Positions 24,855 through 34,407 of a stretch of DNA of 64,000 bases are shown here, in pieces; positions within the stretch are counted from its first letter, which is position 1, and the number at the start of each line of letters is the position of its first letter. Made by a program: the position numbers and the translations under genes. The stretch spans positions 1 through 64,000 of the forward strand of contig JAMPFN010000007.1 of NCBI GenBank assembly GCA_023664445.1, given 5' to 3'. The DNA is from Clostridium sp. (GTDB lineage: Bacteria; Bacillota; Clostridia; Oscillospirales; Ruminococcaceae). Below the pieces are notes generated by a model. The model saw only the letters and a list, made by a program, of their open reading frames with translations. It searched no databases and was not told where the DNA came from.

Positions 24855-25262
24855 TAAAGTCCCTGCCACATTCGTAAATCATAGATTTACTTCGTGCATA
24901 TCGGACAATTATACCATAAATAAAAATTTATGGTATAATTAAGTGTGTACACTTATTATTTACAGCTTGTTGAAAAGCCTACTTTTAAGAATTTTAAGGG
25001 GACGCTTTCACTTGCAAAGCGTCCCCTCTTTGAAAACAAAGTTTTCAAATTCACCTCTTGAAATGCGCTTCCAAGGCAGAGAGTTTCGACGTCTACGGAC
25101 GTCGAGCAGGGGCTTTGCCCCATGCACCCCACAAGCCTAAAGGCTTGACCTAAACTTTTATTTTAAAAATACTTTTTCAACACTCTGTAGTAAGTGAAAG
25201 CACTTATTATCTTTCGAATCCCCTGCACATTCGTAAATCATAAATTTACTTCGTGTATATCA
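24855..25262. repeat. hairpin-rich repeat cluster before the prfA operon
   Basis: No gene is visible between 24723 and 25326. Two copies of a CACATTCGTAAATCATA block (near 24869 and 25227) flank the cluster. Between them are a perfect dyad ATTATACCATAAAT/ATTTATGGTATAAT (24908-24940) and a chain of small hairpins: GGGGACGCTTT/AAAGCGTCCCC, GAAAAC/GTTTTC, GACGTC/GACGTC, GGGGC/GCCCC and AAGCCT/AGGCTT (about 24998-25150). Parts of the chain recur at 20770-20825, beside the HAD gene. Confidence 0.65.
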
Positions 25263-25326
25263 AAAATATCAATCAACTATAAACTTTTAAGGCAATATCA
25301 ACACAGCCTGAATCGGAGTGCATAAT

Positions 25327-25539
25327 ATGGACGTAAGACCGAACGACATACTTGTCATGAAAAAAAAACATCCGTGCGGAAGCCGCGAGATGTTCGTTAT
25401 AAGATCGGGAATGGACTTTAAACTCAGATGCATGGGCTGTTCAAGAGAATTTATGATACCGAGAAATAAAATAGAAAAAAATATCAAAAAAATTAAAAGA
25501 GAGAAAATCGAAGAAGGTGACAGTAAAAATGATAGATAA
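25327..25539 (+). CDS. DUF951 family protein
   Basis: 70-residue protein of the DUF951 family: [19 protein letters not shown], then [14 protein letters not shown], with Cys at HPCGS and CMGC able to bind a metal, and a lysine-rich end. Short, basic and probably RNA- or DNA-associated; the function is unknown. I chose ATG 25327, eight bases after CGGAG; the GTG at 25318 overlaps that site. It overlaps prfA by 11 bases, so the two are coupled. Confidence 0.82.
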   Translation: MDVRPNDILVMKKKHPCGSREMFVIRSGMDFKLRCMGCSREFMIPRNKIEKNIKKIKREKIEEGDSKNDR

Positions 25540-26605
25540 AGTAAGGCTTATGGAACAACGCTACAACGAGCTTGGAAACAAACTTTCCGAGCCGGGCATA
25601 GCCGACGATCAGAAGCAGTTTGCAGAACTTATGAGAGAATACAAGAATCTCACCCCCATAATCGAAAAATACAATGAATACAAAGCGGCGGAGGACAGCT
25701 TCAGCGAGGCTCAGGAACTCCTTGAAACAGGCAGAATGGATAAGGATTTCAAGGATATGGTCCGTGCCGAGTTTGAAGAATCAAAAGAAAAAATGGAAGC
25801 TCTTTCGGAAGAACTGAAAATTCTGCTTCTGCCCAAAGATCCGAACGATGACAAAAACGTCATAATCGAAATAAGAGGCGGCGCGGGCGGCGAAGAAGCT
25901 GCGCTATTCGCAAATTCGCTTTACAGAATGTACACCATGTACGCCGAATCGAAAGGCTGGAAGCAGGAGATCCTGATATCGAACCCGACAGAACTCGGCG
26001 GCTATAAGGAAATAAGCTTTTCCGTTGAGGGCGAGGGCGCGTATTCGCGCCTTAAATATGAAAGCGGAGTTCATCGCGTTCAGCGTGTTCCCAAAACGGA
26101 ATCACAGGGACGCATACACACGTCTACGGTTACTGTTGCGGTACTTGCAGAGGCTGACGAGGTAGAACTCGAAATAAATTCCACAGACCTTAAAATAGAC
26201 GTTTTCAGAGCAAGCGGCGCAGGCGGTCAGCATATCAACAAGACCGAATCAGCCGTCAGGATAACTCATCTGCCGACAGGCGTTGTCGTTGAATGCCAGG
26301 ACGAACGAAGCCAGTTCAAAAACAAGGATAAGGCTATGAAAATACTGCGCTCACGTCTTTTCGAGGAGCTTCAGCGCGAACAGCATGACAAAATAGCGTC
26401 TGAAAGAAGAACACAGGTCGGAACGGGCGACCGCTCCGAAAGGATAAGGACATACAATTACCCTCAGGGACGTCTTACAGATCACAGGATCGGTCTTACT
26501 CTTTACCGTCTTGAGGATATACTTAACGGAAATTTGGAGGAGGTGCTGGATTCGCTTGCAACTGCCGATCAGGCGGCAAAGCTTGCAATGCAGCAAAACA
26601 GTTAA
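25529..26605 (+). CDS. prfA: peptide chain release factor 1
   Basis: 358-residue class I release factor that reads UAA and UAG and triggers peptide release at the ribosome. The GGQ catalytic motif lies at about residues 232-234 ([15 protein letters not shown]), followed by [14 protein letters not shown]. The length is normal for RF1. I chose ATG 25529, after AAGAAGG; a GTG at 25517 overlaps that site. It heads a run of tightly packed housekeeping genes. Confidence 0.95.
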   Translation: MIDKVRLMEQRYNELGNKLSEPGIADDQKQFAELMREYKNLTPIIEKYNEYKAAEDSFSEAQELLETGRMDKDFKDMVRAEFEESKEKMEALSEELKILLLPKDPNDDKNVIIEIRGGAGGEEAALFANSLYRMYTMYAESKGWKQEILISNPTELGGYKEISFSVEGEGAYSRLKYESGVHRVQRVPKTESQGRIHTSTVTVAVLAEADEVELEINSTDLKIDVFRASGAGGQHINKTESAVRITHLPTGVVVECQDERSQFKNKDKAMKILRSRLFEELQREQHDKIASERRTQVGTGDRSERIRTYNYPQGRLTDHRIGLTLYRLEDILNGNLEEVLDSLATADQAAKLAMQQNS

Positions 26606-26606
26606 A

Positions 26607-27626
26607 ATGGAAAATACCATACTATTATCCGCCGACAATGACGACGATATAAAATACGCCGCACAGCTGCTGAAAAAAGGACAAGTCGTGGGCATTCCCA
26701 CCGAAACCGTTTACGGACTTGGCGCGGACGCTCTGAATCCTGAAGCGGTAAAAGCAGTATTTGCCGCAAAGGGCAGACCTGCGGACAATCCGCTTATTGT
26801 GCATATCAGCGATATCGCGGCTGTAACCGATATCGCGCATGACGTGCCAAAGCTTTTTTACTCTCTCGCAAAAAGCTTCTGGCCGGGACCTCTTACAATG
26901 ATAGCGCCGAAAAACGATATCATACCTTATGAAACGTCGGGCGGACTTGAAACTGTCGGAATAAGAATGCCGTCGCACCCATTGATGAGAAAGCTCATAT
27001 CCATGAGCGGACCTGTTGCGGCGCCTTCGGCAAACACCTCGGGGTATCCGAGCCCGACGGAAGCCAAGCATGTCATGCACGACATGAACGGAAAAATACC
27101 TGCAATAATTGACGGCGGCAAATGCGGTTTCGGAGTTGAATCGACGGTAATTTCATTTGACAGCGAAACGACTGTAAGAATACTGCGTCCGGGAAGCATA
27201 ACTCCTGAAATGCTCGGAAAAACCGTTGAAAACGTCATTATAGACGACGCGATAATAAACGACGTCAAAGACGGCGAAAAAGCAATGTCGCCCGGAATGA
27301 AATATAAACATTATTCCCCGAAAGCAAATATAATGATTATTGAGGGGGACTTTGAAAAATTTTACAGATATGTCGAGGGAAAAACGGGACACGACATATA
27401 CTGTCTTGTTCCCGACAGCGACAATGACGCCGATATTCCGATAAATTGCCTGTCATACGGAAGATCTTCGGAGCAGCAGGCGCAGCAGCTTTTTTCAAAA
27501 CTGCGTCAGCTTGACGAGCTTGGCGCAAAAACAGTATATGTACGTCCTCCGAAAAAAACGGGAGTAGGACTTGCAGTCTATAACCGCCTTATCAGAGCGG
27601 CAGGATTTGAGGTGATACGCCTATGA
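26607..27626 (+). CDS. L-threonylcarbamoyladenylate synthase
   Basis: 339-residue Sua5/TsaC family enzyme that makes threonylcarbamoyl-AMP for the t6A37 tRNA modification. The N-terminal YrdC domain has VGIPTETVYGLGADA, KGRPADNPLI and APSANTSGYPSPT. The extra C-terminal Sua5 domain (MSPGMKYKHYSP onward) makes it the long form. ATG 26607 is one base after the prfA stop with no clear binding site, so translation is probably coupled. Confidence 0.93.
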   Translation: MENTILLSADNDDDIKYAAQLLKKGQVVGIPTETVYGLGADALNPEAVKAVFAAKGRPADNPLIVHISDIAAVTDIAHDVPKLFYSLAKSFWPGPLTMIAPKNDIIPYETSGGLETVGIRMPSHPLMRKLISMSGPVAAPSANTSGYPSPTEAKHVMHDMNGKIPAIIDGGKCGFGVESTVISFDSETTVRILRPGSITPEMLGKTVENVIIDDAIINDVKDGEKAMSPGMKYKHYSPKANIMIIEGDFEKFYRYVEGKTGHDIYCLVPDSDNDADIPINCLSYGRSSEQQAQQLFSKLRQLDELGAKTVYVRPPKKTGVGLAVYNRLIRAAGFEVIRL

Positions 27627-28255
27627 GCGATCTTGAAAATGTTATGATAGTCGGGCTTACAGGTCAGACGGGCGCGGGAAAAACGACCGTATGCAACGTT
27701 TTTGAGGAAAACGGATTTTCAATAATTAACGCCGATCTCGTTTCAAGAAAGGTTACCGTAAAAGATTCTCCTTGCCTGAATGAGCTTTGCGGCATTTTCG
27801 GAACAGGAATACTTTTTGAGGACGGAACGCTCAACAGACGGCTGCTCGGCGATATCGTCTTTTCGGATAAAAGCAAGCTTGATACGCTCAATTCGGTCAC
27901 ACACCCTTACATAAACTCGGAAATACTTGCCGAGATCGAAAGACTTTCCGAATCGGGAAAAAAAATGATAATTTTAGATGCTCCGACGCTTTTTGAAAGC
28001 CGTGCCGCTGACATCTGCGAGCTTATAATATCCGTAGTGTCACACGAGGAGCTTAGGCTGGAAAGAATACTAAAAAGGGATTCGATAAGCAGAGAATCTG
28101 CTCAAAGCCGCATCAATTCTCAATACAAAGAAGAATTTTTCAGGAATAATTCCGACTTTATCATAAAAAATAACGGTGATATGGAAAATCTTTTTGAGAT
28201 CTCAAAGGAGGTTTCCGACAAGATAAAAGATTATTATACTAACAAATGGAGGTAA
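27623..28255 (+). CDS. coaE: dephospho-CoA kinase
   Basis: 210-residue kinase for the last step of coenzyme A synthesis, phosphorylating dephospho-CoA at the 3' hydroxyl of ribose. The P-loop is GLTGQTGAGKTT, followed by INADLVSRKV. ILDAPTLFES is the usual lid region, and RILKRDSISRESAQSRINSQ is the conserved C-terminal motif. It overlaps the previous gene by ATGA. Confidence 0.92.
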   Translation: MSDLENVMIVGLTGQTGAGKTTVCNVFEENGFSIINADLVSRKVTVKDSPCLNELCGIFGTGILFEDGTLNRRLLGDIVFSDKSKLDTLNSVTHPYINSEILAEIERLSESGKKMIILDAPTLFESRAADICELIISVVSHEELRLERILKRDSISRESAQSRINSQYKEEFFRNNSDFIIKNNGDMENLFEISKEVSDKIKDYYTNKWR

Positions 28256-28260
28256 TCAAG

Positions 28261-29661
28261 ATGAGCAAAGAAAAATCAGAGGGAAAAAAATTTAAGGAAT
28301 CGCTTTTGTCAAAAAAGGAAAACGCTTTTCTTAAAATGGACGAGAGCGAAATCAAAAAATGCGACAGCTTCTGCGAGGGATATAAGGCATTCCTTGACAA
28401 CGCCAAAACAGAAAGAGAAGCCGTTGAATATACCATAAAGCTGATCGAGGAAAAGGGATTTACCGAGTACAAACCGGGAATGAAGCTCAAGGCAGGAGAT
28501 AAGATCTACAGAAACAACAGAGGCAAAGCCGTAATTATGGCAGTTATCGGTGAAAAAAATATTGCGGAGGGCGTAAGGCTTTGCGCCGCGCATATCGATT
28601 CTCCGAGGCTTGACTTAAAGCAGAATCCGCTTTATGAAGATACCGAAATGGCGCTGTTCAAAACCCATTACTACGGCGGCATTAAAAAATATCAATGGAC
28701 GGTTATTCCGCTTGCGCTTCACGGCGTTATCGTAAAAGCCGACGGCAGCAAGGTTAAAGTAAACATCGGCGAGAGCGACGGCGATCCCGTATTCTGCGTA
28801 AACGACCTCCTCCCCCACCTTGCCGCGGATCAGATGAAAAGGACTCTCGCGCAGGGCGTCAAGGGCGAAGAGCTTAACATAGTTATCGGTTCAAGACCGT
28901 TCAGGGAAAACGATCTTAGCGACGCGGTAAAGCTTAATATAATGAAAATACTCAATGAAAAATACGGTATTATCGAGGACGATTTTCTTTCTGCCGAGCT
29001 TGAAGCCGTTCCCGCATTCAAGGCTAAGGATATAGGCTTTGACAGAAGTATGATAGGTTCGTACGGTCACGACGACAGAGTGTGTGCATATACGGCGCTT
29101 ATGGCAACGATTGACTGTGAAGATCCCGAATATACAGCCGTTACCGTTCTGACCGACAAGGAAGAAACAGGAAGCGACGGAAACACGGGATTACAGTCGG
29201 CATACCTGAAATATTTTATTGCGGATCTGGCTAAGGAATTCGGTACGGAAGGCAGAACCGTGCTTTCAAATTCACAATGCATGTCTGCCGATGTAAACGC
29301 CGCTTTCGATCCTACATTCCCGGACGTTATGGAAAAGAGAAACTGCGCTTTCATCAACTACGGCGTATGCGTTACAAAATTCACCGGTGCAAGAGGAAAA
29401 TCCGGTACATCGGACGCTTCGGCAGAATTTGTCGGAAAAATCAGAAAGCTGCTCAACGATAACGGCGTTATCTGGCAGACGGGCGAGCTTGGCAAGGTCG
29501 ATCAGGGCGGCGGCGGTACAGTTGCCGCATATATCGCTAATCTGAACGTAGACGTAATAGATGTCGGAGTACCCGTACTGTCAATGCATGCTCCGTTTGA
29601 AACCGTATCAAAAATAGACGTATATCAGACCTACAGGGCATTTTCAGCTTTTATAAAATAA
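28261..29661 (+). CDS. M18 family aminopeptidase
   Basis: 466-residue metallo-aminopeptidase. Metal-binding and catalytic motifs of family M18 are visible: AAHIDSPRLDLK, GHDDRVCAYTAL, LTDKEETGSDGNTG and a C-terminal SMHAPFE. It removes acidic or neutral N-terminal residues in the cytoplasm as a dodecamer in known members. I chose ATG 28261, which has GGAGGT eight bases upstream; an ATG at 28246 is part of that site. It is the last gene before the terminator. Confidence 0.92.
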   Translation: MSKEKSEGKKFKESLLSKKENAFLKMDESEIKKCDSFCEGYKAFLDNAKTEREAVEYTIKLIEEKGFTEYKPGMKLKAGDKIYRNNRGKAVIMAVIGEKNIAEGVRLCAAHIDSPRLDLKQNPLYEDTEMALFKTHYYGGIKKYQWTVIPLALHGVIVKADGSKVKVNIGESDGDPVFCVNDLLPHLAADQMKRTLAQGVKGEELNIVIGSRPFRENDLSDAVKLNIMKILNEKYGIIEDDFLSAELEAVPAFKAKDIGFDRSMIGSYGHDDRVCAYTALMATIDCEDPEYTAVTVLTDKEETGSDGNTGLQSAYLKYFIADLAKEFGTEGRTVLSNSQCMSADVNAAFDPTFPDVMEKRNCAFINYGVCVTKFTGARGKSGTSDASAEFVGKIRKLLNDNGVIWQTGELGKVDQGGGGTVAAYIANLNVDVIDVGVPVLSMHAPFETVSKIDVYQTYRAFSAFIK

Positions 29662-29668
29662 AAAATTG

Positions 29669-29699
29669 ACCGCATGGGCTTATGATCCATGCGGTTTTT
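29669..29699. terminator. bidirectional terminator
   Basis: ACCGCATGG (29669-29677) and CCATGCGGT (29687-29695) form a nine-pair stem. TTTTT follows on the plus strand, and a T-rich run follows on the minus strand. It serves the aminopeptidase gene and the convergent DUF4179 gene. Confidence 0.85.
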
Positions 29700-29707
29700 G
29701 TTAATTT

Positions 29708-30733
29708 TTATTCTTCATTGCAGTCGTAAAGACAGTAATCGCCGGCATAGACGGCTGAAATATTTTCCACGTTAATAGGAGAATCGAGAGTCCATTGGCA
29801 TACTGTATCTCTGTCCGAACTATTTATTCCCGACCAGCCGTTTTCAATGACAGAATCGTCTTTCATAATTATTTTTATATCGCTGTCTTTATTTATAGAA
29901 TCACAGTATATATTCTGACCGGTCAAAGAAATATTCAGCGGAGTGATAAGAAGTTTTTTAATAAAGAACTTATTATTCCATATATGAACCATTTGATAGC
30001 CTTCATATTCTTTTTCAATCGAATTGACATCTCCGAAATTGATATTAAAGCTTAGATCGGCATAATTTTCAATATCCTGACCTAATATGTTATCGCTCCA
30101 GCCATAGTCGTGTTCGCTATATTTTCTTGCCTCGCCCAGTCTGATATTTACCTTGTCGCCCTCGCCGAACTTCTTTTCGGAAGCGGAAAAGGTCAATATA
30201 ATGGTTTTTCCGCCTTCAAAGCCTTCCGCATAGCCATATTCGTCTTTTTTTTCGTCTATTACAATATGATTCGGAGTGCCCCAGCCATTATCGGGTAATT
30301 TATCGGTATAAAATTCATTTACGTCCAGACATCTCCAATCAATTTCCTCCGGCGTACTTTCAACATTAAACATACAATAAAGAACAGATTCGTCAGCGAT
30401 CATACCGACGGGCGAAATTTCTATTCCGCAATTGCTTGTACATGTAAAATTGCTCATATCCGCAATAAGCTCGGTAACATCATTTGTGATCTCAAATTCT
30501 TTTTCCGTAAAGACGCCTTTTATCCAGTCAAACGCTCCTCCCTCTGCGGCGGCTGTTATCGTACCCGTAACAAGTACGGCTGCCGCTGCGAAAACCGGTA
30601 TAAAGCGAAAATGCCTTTTTGTTTTTACGGAAGTATCAGTCGTAATTTTTTCCGTCATTTCAAGGATCCTTTCCTCACATTCATGGCTCATGGTGACTTT
30701 GTTCATAGCCGTATCGTATAATGTTTTGTTCAT
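29708..30733 (-). CDS. DUF4179 membrane protein, putative anti-sigma factor
   Basis: 341-residue protein: a cytoplasmic N-terminus of about 42 residues (MNKTLYDTAMNKVTM, CEERILEM), one membrane segment (FIPVFAAAAVLVTGTITAAAEG) and a large extracellular beta-rich region. This is the DUF4179 architecture, commonly encoded next to ECF sigma factors as their membrane-bound inhibitor. ATG 30733 has GGAGG nine bases upstream, inside the sigma gene, so the two genes overlap by 53 bases. The signal sensed by the extracellular part is unknown. Confidence 0.85.
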   Translation of the reverse strand: MNKTLYDTAMNKVTMSHECEERILEMTEKITTDTSVKTKRHFRFIPVFAAAAVLVTGTITAAAEGGAFDWIKGVFTEKEFEITNDVTELIADMSNFTCTSNCGIEISPVGMIADESVLYCMFNVESTPEEIDWRCLDVNEFYTDKLPDNGWGTPNHIVIDEKKDEYGYAEGFEGGKTIILTFSASEKKFGEGDKVNIRLGEARKYSEHDYGWSDNILGQDIENYADLSFNINFGDVNSIEKEYEGYQMVHIWNNKFFIKKLLITPLNISLTGQNIYCDSINKDSDIKIIMKDDSVIENGWSGINSSDRDTVCQWTLDSPINVENISAVYAGDYCLYDCNEE

Positions 30734-31205
30734 ACTCTTCTTCCTCCTTTAACCTTTTTTCAATAAGTTTTCTTCCTCTTTGCAGACGCGTCTGGATAGT
30801 CGATGCCTTTATACCCATAATCTTTGATATCTCTGCTACGGTATACTGCTCATAGTAGTAAAGATGTATCGGTATTTTGTATTTTTCCGGCAAATTCAGC
30901 ACAACCTCCAGCAGCTCCGACTGCGATTCGTTCATCTGACAGGTTTCCTGTAAGTTTTCCTTATCGCAGCGCTTTGAATACCATGAAGATTTGATAAGGT
31001 CTTTGCTTTTGTTGATAGCGACTCTTATAAGCCATGCCTTTTCTTCAGACTCGTCGGCGATATTCGGTTCTGTAGTGTAATATTTCAGGAATACCTCCTG
31101 AGAGATATCCTCCGCATCGCTTTTGTTTTTGCAGTAGGAAAATGCAACACGGAAAACGGTGTCCTTGTATTTGCAAAGCTTCTCATGGAATATCTCCTTA
31201 TCCAT
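30681..31205 (-). CDS. ECF-type RNA polymerase sigma factor
   Basis: 174-residue sigma-70 family protein with region 2 (VAFSYCKNKSDAEDISQEVF) and region 4 (EISKIMGIKASTIQTRLQRG, a helix-turn-helix). There is no region 1 or 3, as in ECF factors. It should be held at the membrane by the DUF4179 protein encoded with it. No ECF-type promoter motif in front of the pair is clear enough to name. Confidence 0.9.
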   Translation of the reverse strand: MDKEIFHEKLCKYKDTVFRVAFSYCKNKSDAEDISQEVFLKYYTTEPNIADESEEKAWLIRVAINKSKDLIKSSWYSKRCDKENLQETCQMNESQSELLEVVLNLPEKYKIPIHLYYYEQYTVAEISKIMGIKASTIQTRLQRGRKLIEKRLKEEEEYEQNIIRYGYEQSHHEP

Positions 31206-31351
31206 TCAAATCACCCCTTCCTTTTTAGGCGCCTTCACTAATATAACGAATCATATCCGAAAAATATCTCATTTTCCGAAAAAAAATATTGACGGATTTC
31301 TTTAGAGCCTTTATAACAACCTTTTCTCACAGACGTAAGCATTTGTATTTT

Positions 31352-31400
31352 AGGCAATACCGCACAAAGATTGTGCGGCAGAATTTTCATTGTCGAAATC
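31352..31400. repeat. family A end fragment
   Basis: TTAGGCAATACCGCACAAAG and a following TTGTGCGGCAGA copy one end of family A. The other end is absent. Apart from this and the promoter at 31451, the gap 31206-31523 shows nothing else. Confidence 0.6.
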
Positions 31401-31450
31401 TGACGAACCGGTGAATTTATTAATTTATTATGACAAATCCTGTAAACCGA

Positions 31451-31479
31451 TTGCATTTCATCAAAAAAAATTGTATAAT
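31451..31479 (+). promoter_or_regulatory. sigma-A promoter of recD2
   Basis: TTGCAT (31451-31456), a 17-base spacer and TATAAT (31474-31479), about 37 bases upstream of the recD2 start. Confidence 0.75.
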
Positions 31480-31523
31480 AGAATATATGGTGTGTTTTAT
31501 GACGACTTTAGAAAGGAGCTTAA

Positions 31524-33734
31524 ATGGAGCGGCAGACTTTGAAAATTGAGGGAACAGTCGAAAACGTTATGTTCCGTAATGAATCAAACGGCTATACTGT
31601 CCTCGATATCGACACGGGCGGAGAGCTTGTGACGGCTGTAGGCGAACTTGGCGATGTCGAAAGCGGCGAAATACTCCTGCTTGAAGGCTGCTATGTTACT
31701 CATCCGAGATTCGGTACGCAGTTCAAAGCCGAATACTACGAAAGAAAGCTTCCAAACACATCTGTAAATATATGCAAATATCTTTCATCCGGCGCGATAA
31801 AGGGAATCGGTCCGGCGCTTGCCAAAAGGATCGTAGATGTTTTCGGGGAAAAAACTCTTGAAATAATGGAAAAAGAACCCCGCAGACTTCGGGAAATAAA
31901 AGGCATATCGGCGCAAAAATGCGAGGACATCGCAAACGAAGTGCAGAAAATATTCAATCTGCGCCACCTTATGATATTTTTGTCACAATACGGAATAAAA
32001 TCCGGATATGCCATGAAAGCTTATCAGCAATGGGGACTTCAGGCCATAGAGCTTATAAAAAGCAATCCATACTCCCTTTGCGGTCATCCTGTCGGACTTT
32101 CTTTCAAAAAAGCGGAGGAAATGGCAAAGGAAATGAGAATACCCTCCGATTCGCACAAGCGTATCGGCGCAGGATTCGTTTATCTGCTTGAGGAAAACGC
32201 GAAAGCCGGTCACTCATGCATACCGCTCGACAAGTTTGAAACGCTTTGCTGCCGATATCTTGGTATAAGCGAGAGCGATTTCTATAATGTTTACAATGAA
32301 ATGCTCGAGGACGAATACATTTTTGAATATCTGAAAAATGACAGAGGATTTGTCTATCTTGCGGAATATTACTGTGCGGAAAGATACATTGCGGGGCGTA
32401 TTTCCGTGCTTAAAGCTTTTTCCTCTCCCGATGATTACGACTATGAAAAGCTTATCGATCTTGAAGAAGAACAAAACTGTATTCATTATGAAAAGCTTCA
32501 GCGACAGGCTATAACAACGGCTCTTTCAAGAGGAATAATGATCCTCACAGGAGGTCCGGGCACAGGAAAAACCACTACGCTCAACGCTATAATCTCTCTT
32601 TATGAAAAAAAGGGAGAACCCGTGCTTCTTGCCGCTCCTACAGGACGCGCCGCAAAAAGAATGTCCGATCTGACAGGGCGTGAAGCGAGAACAATACACC
32701 GCCTGCTTGAAGTAGAGTATGACCAGAACGGCAAGCTTAAATTCACGCATAATGAAAGTAATCCGCTTGAATGCAGCGTTGTCGTCGTAGATGAAATGTC
32801 TATGGTGGACGTTATGCTTTTTGAAAGCCTGCTGCGCTCCTTGAAACTCAACTGCCGTCTTATTATGGTGGGCGACAGCGATCAGCTGCCGTCTGTCGGC
32901 GCGGGAAATCTTCTGAAATCGCTTATTGAAAGCAAATGTCTGCCGGTTATCGAACTGAAAGAAATATTCCGTCAGGCTGAACAAAGCTGCATTGTCACAA
33001 ATGCTCATAGGATAGTAGGCGGAGAACTTCCCGATCTTACCCAAAAGAAAAACGACTTTTTCTTTTTTCGCCGTATAGAACCCGAAATGGCTTCAAGACT
33101 TATGGTCGATCTTGTCAAAACACGTCTGCCAAAAGCTTACAACTACTCCCCTACCGATGATATACAGGTGATCTCCCCTTCAAGAAAAGGCATCTTGGGA
33201 GTTGTGGAGCTTAATAAAGTATTACAGGAGCAGCTGAATCCAAAGCATCCTGCAAAAAAAGAAGTCAGGTCGCCCGTATATACATTCCGTGAGGGCGACA
33301 AGATAATGCAGACCAAAAACAACTACGATATAATCTGGAGCAAGGACGGCGAACAGGGCGCAGGAATATACAACGGCGATATCGGGAAAATAGTAAGTAT
33401 AAACAAGGCACGGCTTGAAGTCGTAGTCGACTTTGACGGGCGCGTTGCCGCTTATACATTTGACATGACGGATCAGCTTGAACTTGCCTATGCTATAACC
33501 GTACATAAAAGTCAGGGAAGTGAATTTGAAGCGGTCATAATACCGCTTATAGGCGGTTTCGACAAGCTTTATTACCGAAATCTGCTTTATACCGCCGTTA
33601 CAAGAGCCAAAAAGCTGCTTATAATTATCGGCGACGAAAATATAATCGGAAAAATGGTTATGAACAACAAAAGAACAAACAGATACACCTGCCTTACAGC
33701 TATGCTTAAGGAAGAAATGAAAAGCAATGAATAA
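31524..33734 (+). CDS. recD2: RecD2-type DNA helicase
   Basis: 736-residue SF1B 5'-3' helicase not tied to RecBC. The N-terminal OB-like domain (residues 1-80) and helix-hairpin-helix region (AIKGIGPALAKRIVD, REIKGISAQKCEDIA) are typical of RecD2. The motor has Walker A GGPGTGKTTT, Walker B VVVDEMSMVD, motif III GDSDQLPSVGAG and motif VI AITVHKSQGSEF. The length is normal. GAAAGGAG lies before ATG 31524. It takes part in DNA repair and probably forms an operon with the ComF-like gene. Confidence 0.94.
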   Translation: MERQTLKIEGTVENVMFRNESNGYTVLDIDTGGELVTAVGELGDVESGEILLLEGCYVTHPRFGTQFKAEYYERKLPNTSVNICKYLSSGAIKGIGPALAKRIVDVFGEKTLEIMEKEPRRLREIKGISAQKCEDIANEVQKIFNLRHLMIFLSQYGIKSGYAMKAYQQWGLQAIELIKSNPYSLCGHPVGLSFKKAEEMAKEMRIPSDSHKRIGAGFVYLLEENAKAGHSCIPLDKFETLCCRYLGISESDFYNVYNEMLEDEYIFEYLKNDRGFVYLAEYYCAERYIAGRISVLKAFSSPDDYDYEKLIDLEEEQNCIHYEKLQRQAITTALSRGIMILTGGPGTGKTTTLNAIISLYEKKGEPVLLAAPTGRAAKRMSDLTGREARTIHRLLEVEYDQNGKLKFTHNESNPLECSVVVVDEMSMVDVMLFESLLRSLKLNCRLIMVGDSDQLPSVGAGNLLKSLIESKCLPVIELKEIFRQAEQSCIVTNAHRIVGGELPDLTQKKNDFFFFRRIEPEMASRLMVDLVKTRLPKAYNYSPTDDIQVISPSRKGILGVVELNKVLQEQLNPKHPAKKEVRSPVYTFREGDKIMQTKNNYDIIWSKDGEQGAGIYNGDIGKIVSINKARLEVVVDFDGRVAAYTFDMTDQLELAYAITVHKSQGSEFEAVIIPLIGGFDKLYYRNLLYTAVTRAKKLLIIIGDENIIGKMVMNNKRTNRYTCLTAMLKEEMKSNE

Positions 33735-34401
33735 GCTCAAAGCGTTTCTGACGGATCTTATATTTCCGAACAGGTGTCCCGTATGCCGTGAAATTATCGA
33801 ATGGGATAAACTTATATGCGGCAAATGTGACGATTCTATGGAAGCTTTCCCGAAAGATATATGTCCGAAATGCGGAAAAGACAATTGTATCTGCGGCGAG
33901 ATATGCTACGACAGAGCGTTTGTATGCTTTTACTACGAAGATCCTGCTAAAAAGGGAATACTTTCGCTTAAAGACGGTCACAAGGAATTCGGAGCGTATC
34001 TGGGCAGGCTTCTCGGTGAAAAAATTGCCGAAAGCAACATAAAAGCCGACGGAGTAATACCTGTCCCCATGTCGGAAAGCTCATACCGTATCAGAAGGTA
34101 TAATCAAGCTGAAATTATAGCAAAGCAGATATCGAACATAAACAATATACCGCTTTTTACCGGACTTATAGGCAAAAATGAATCTGCCGTTCAACATACG
34201 CTCGGCAAAGCAGAAAGAATGAAAAATACCGCCGCATTATACGGAAGCGGCACAAATCTTGATGACATGAGTTTTATTTTATGCGATGATGTTATCACAA
34301 CAGGAAGCACGATCAACAGGTGCGCAGAAATTTTAAAGGAAATGGGCGCGGCGGCTGTTTACGCAGCGGTCGGAACAACAACAAAATTGAAAAAGGAATG
34401 A
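33727..34401 (+). CDS. comF: ComF family phosphoribosyltransferase-like protein
   Basis: 224-residue ComF-type protein. The N-terminal zinc region has three Cys pairs (CPVC, CGKC, CPKC) plus CIC. The C-terminal phosphoribosyltransferase fold carries the PRPP loop ILCDDVITTGSTI, with RRYNQAE before it. ComF assists DNA uptake in competent Firmicutes, but many carriers are not known to be competent. It overlaps recD2 by eight bases. Confidence 0.9.
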   Translation: MNKLKAFLTDLIFPNRCPVCREIIEWDKLICGKCDDSMEAFPKDICPKCGKDNCICGEICYDRAFVCFYYEDPAKKGILSLKDGHKEFGAYLGRLLGEKIAESNIKADGVIPVPMSESSYRIRRYNQAEIIAKQISNINNIPLFTGLIGKNESAVQHTLGKAERMKNTAALYGSGTNLDDMSFILCDDVITTGSTINRCAEILKEMGAAAVYAAVGTTTKLKKE

Positions 34402-34407
34402 ATTTAT

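Noticed and set aside
24943-25140. 65-codon plus-strand frame
   Set aside because: It covers the chain of palindromes; composition is set by the hairpins.
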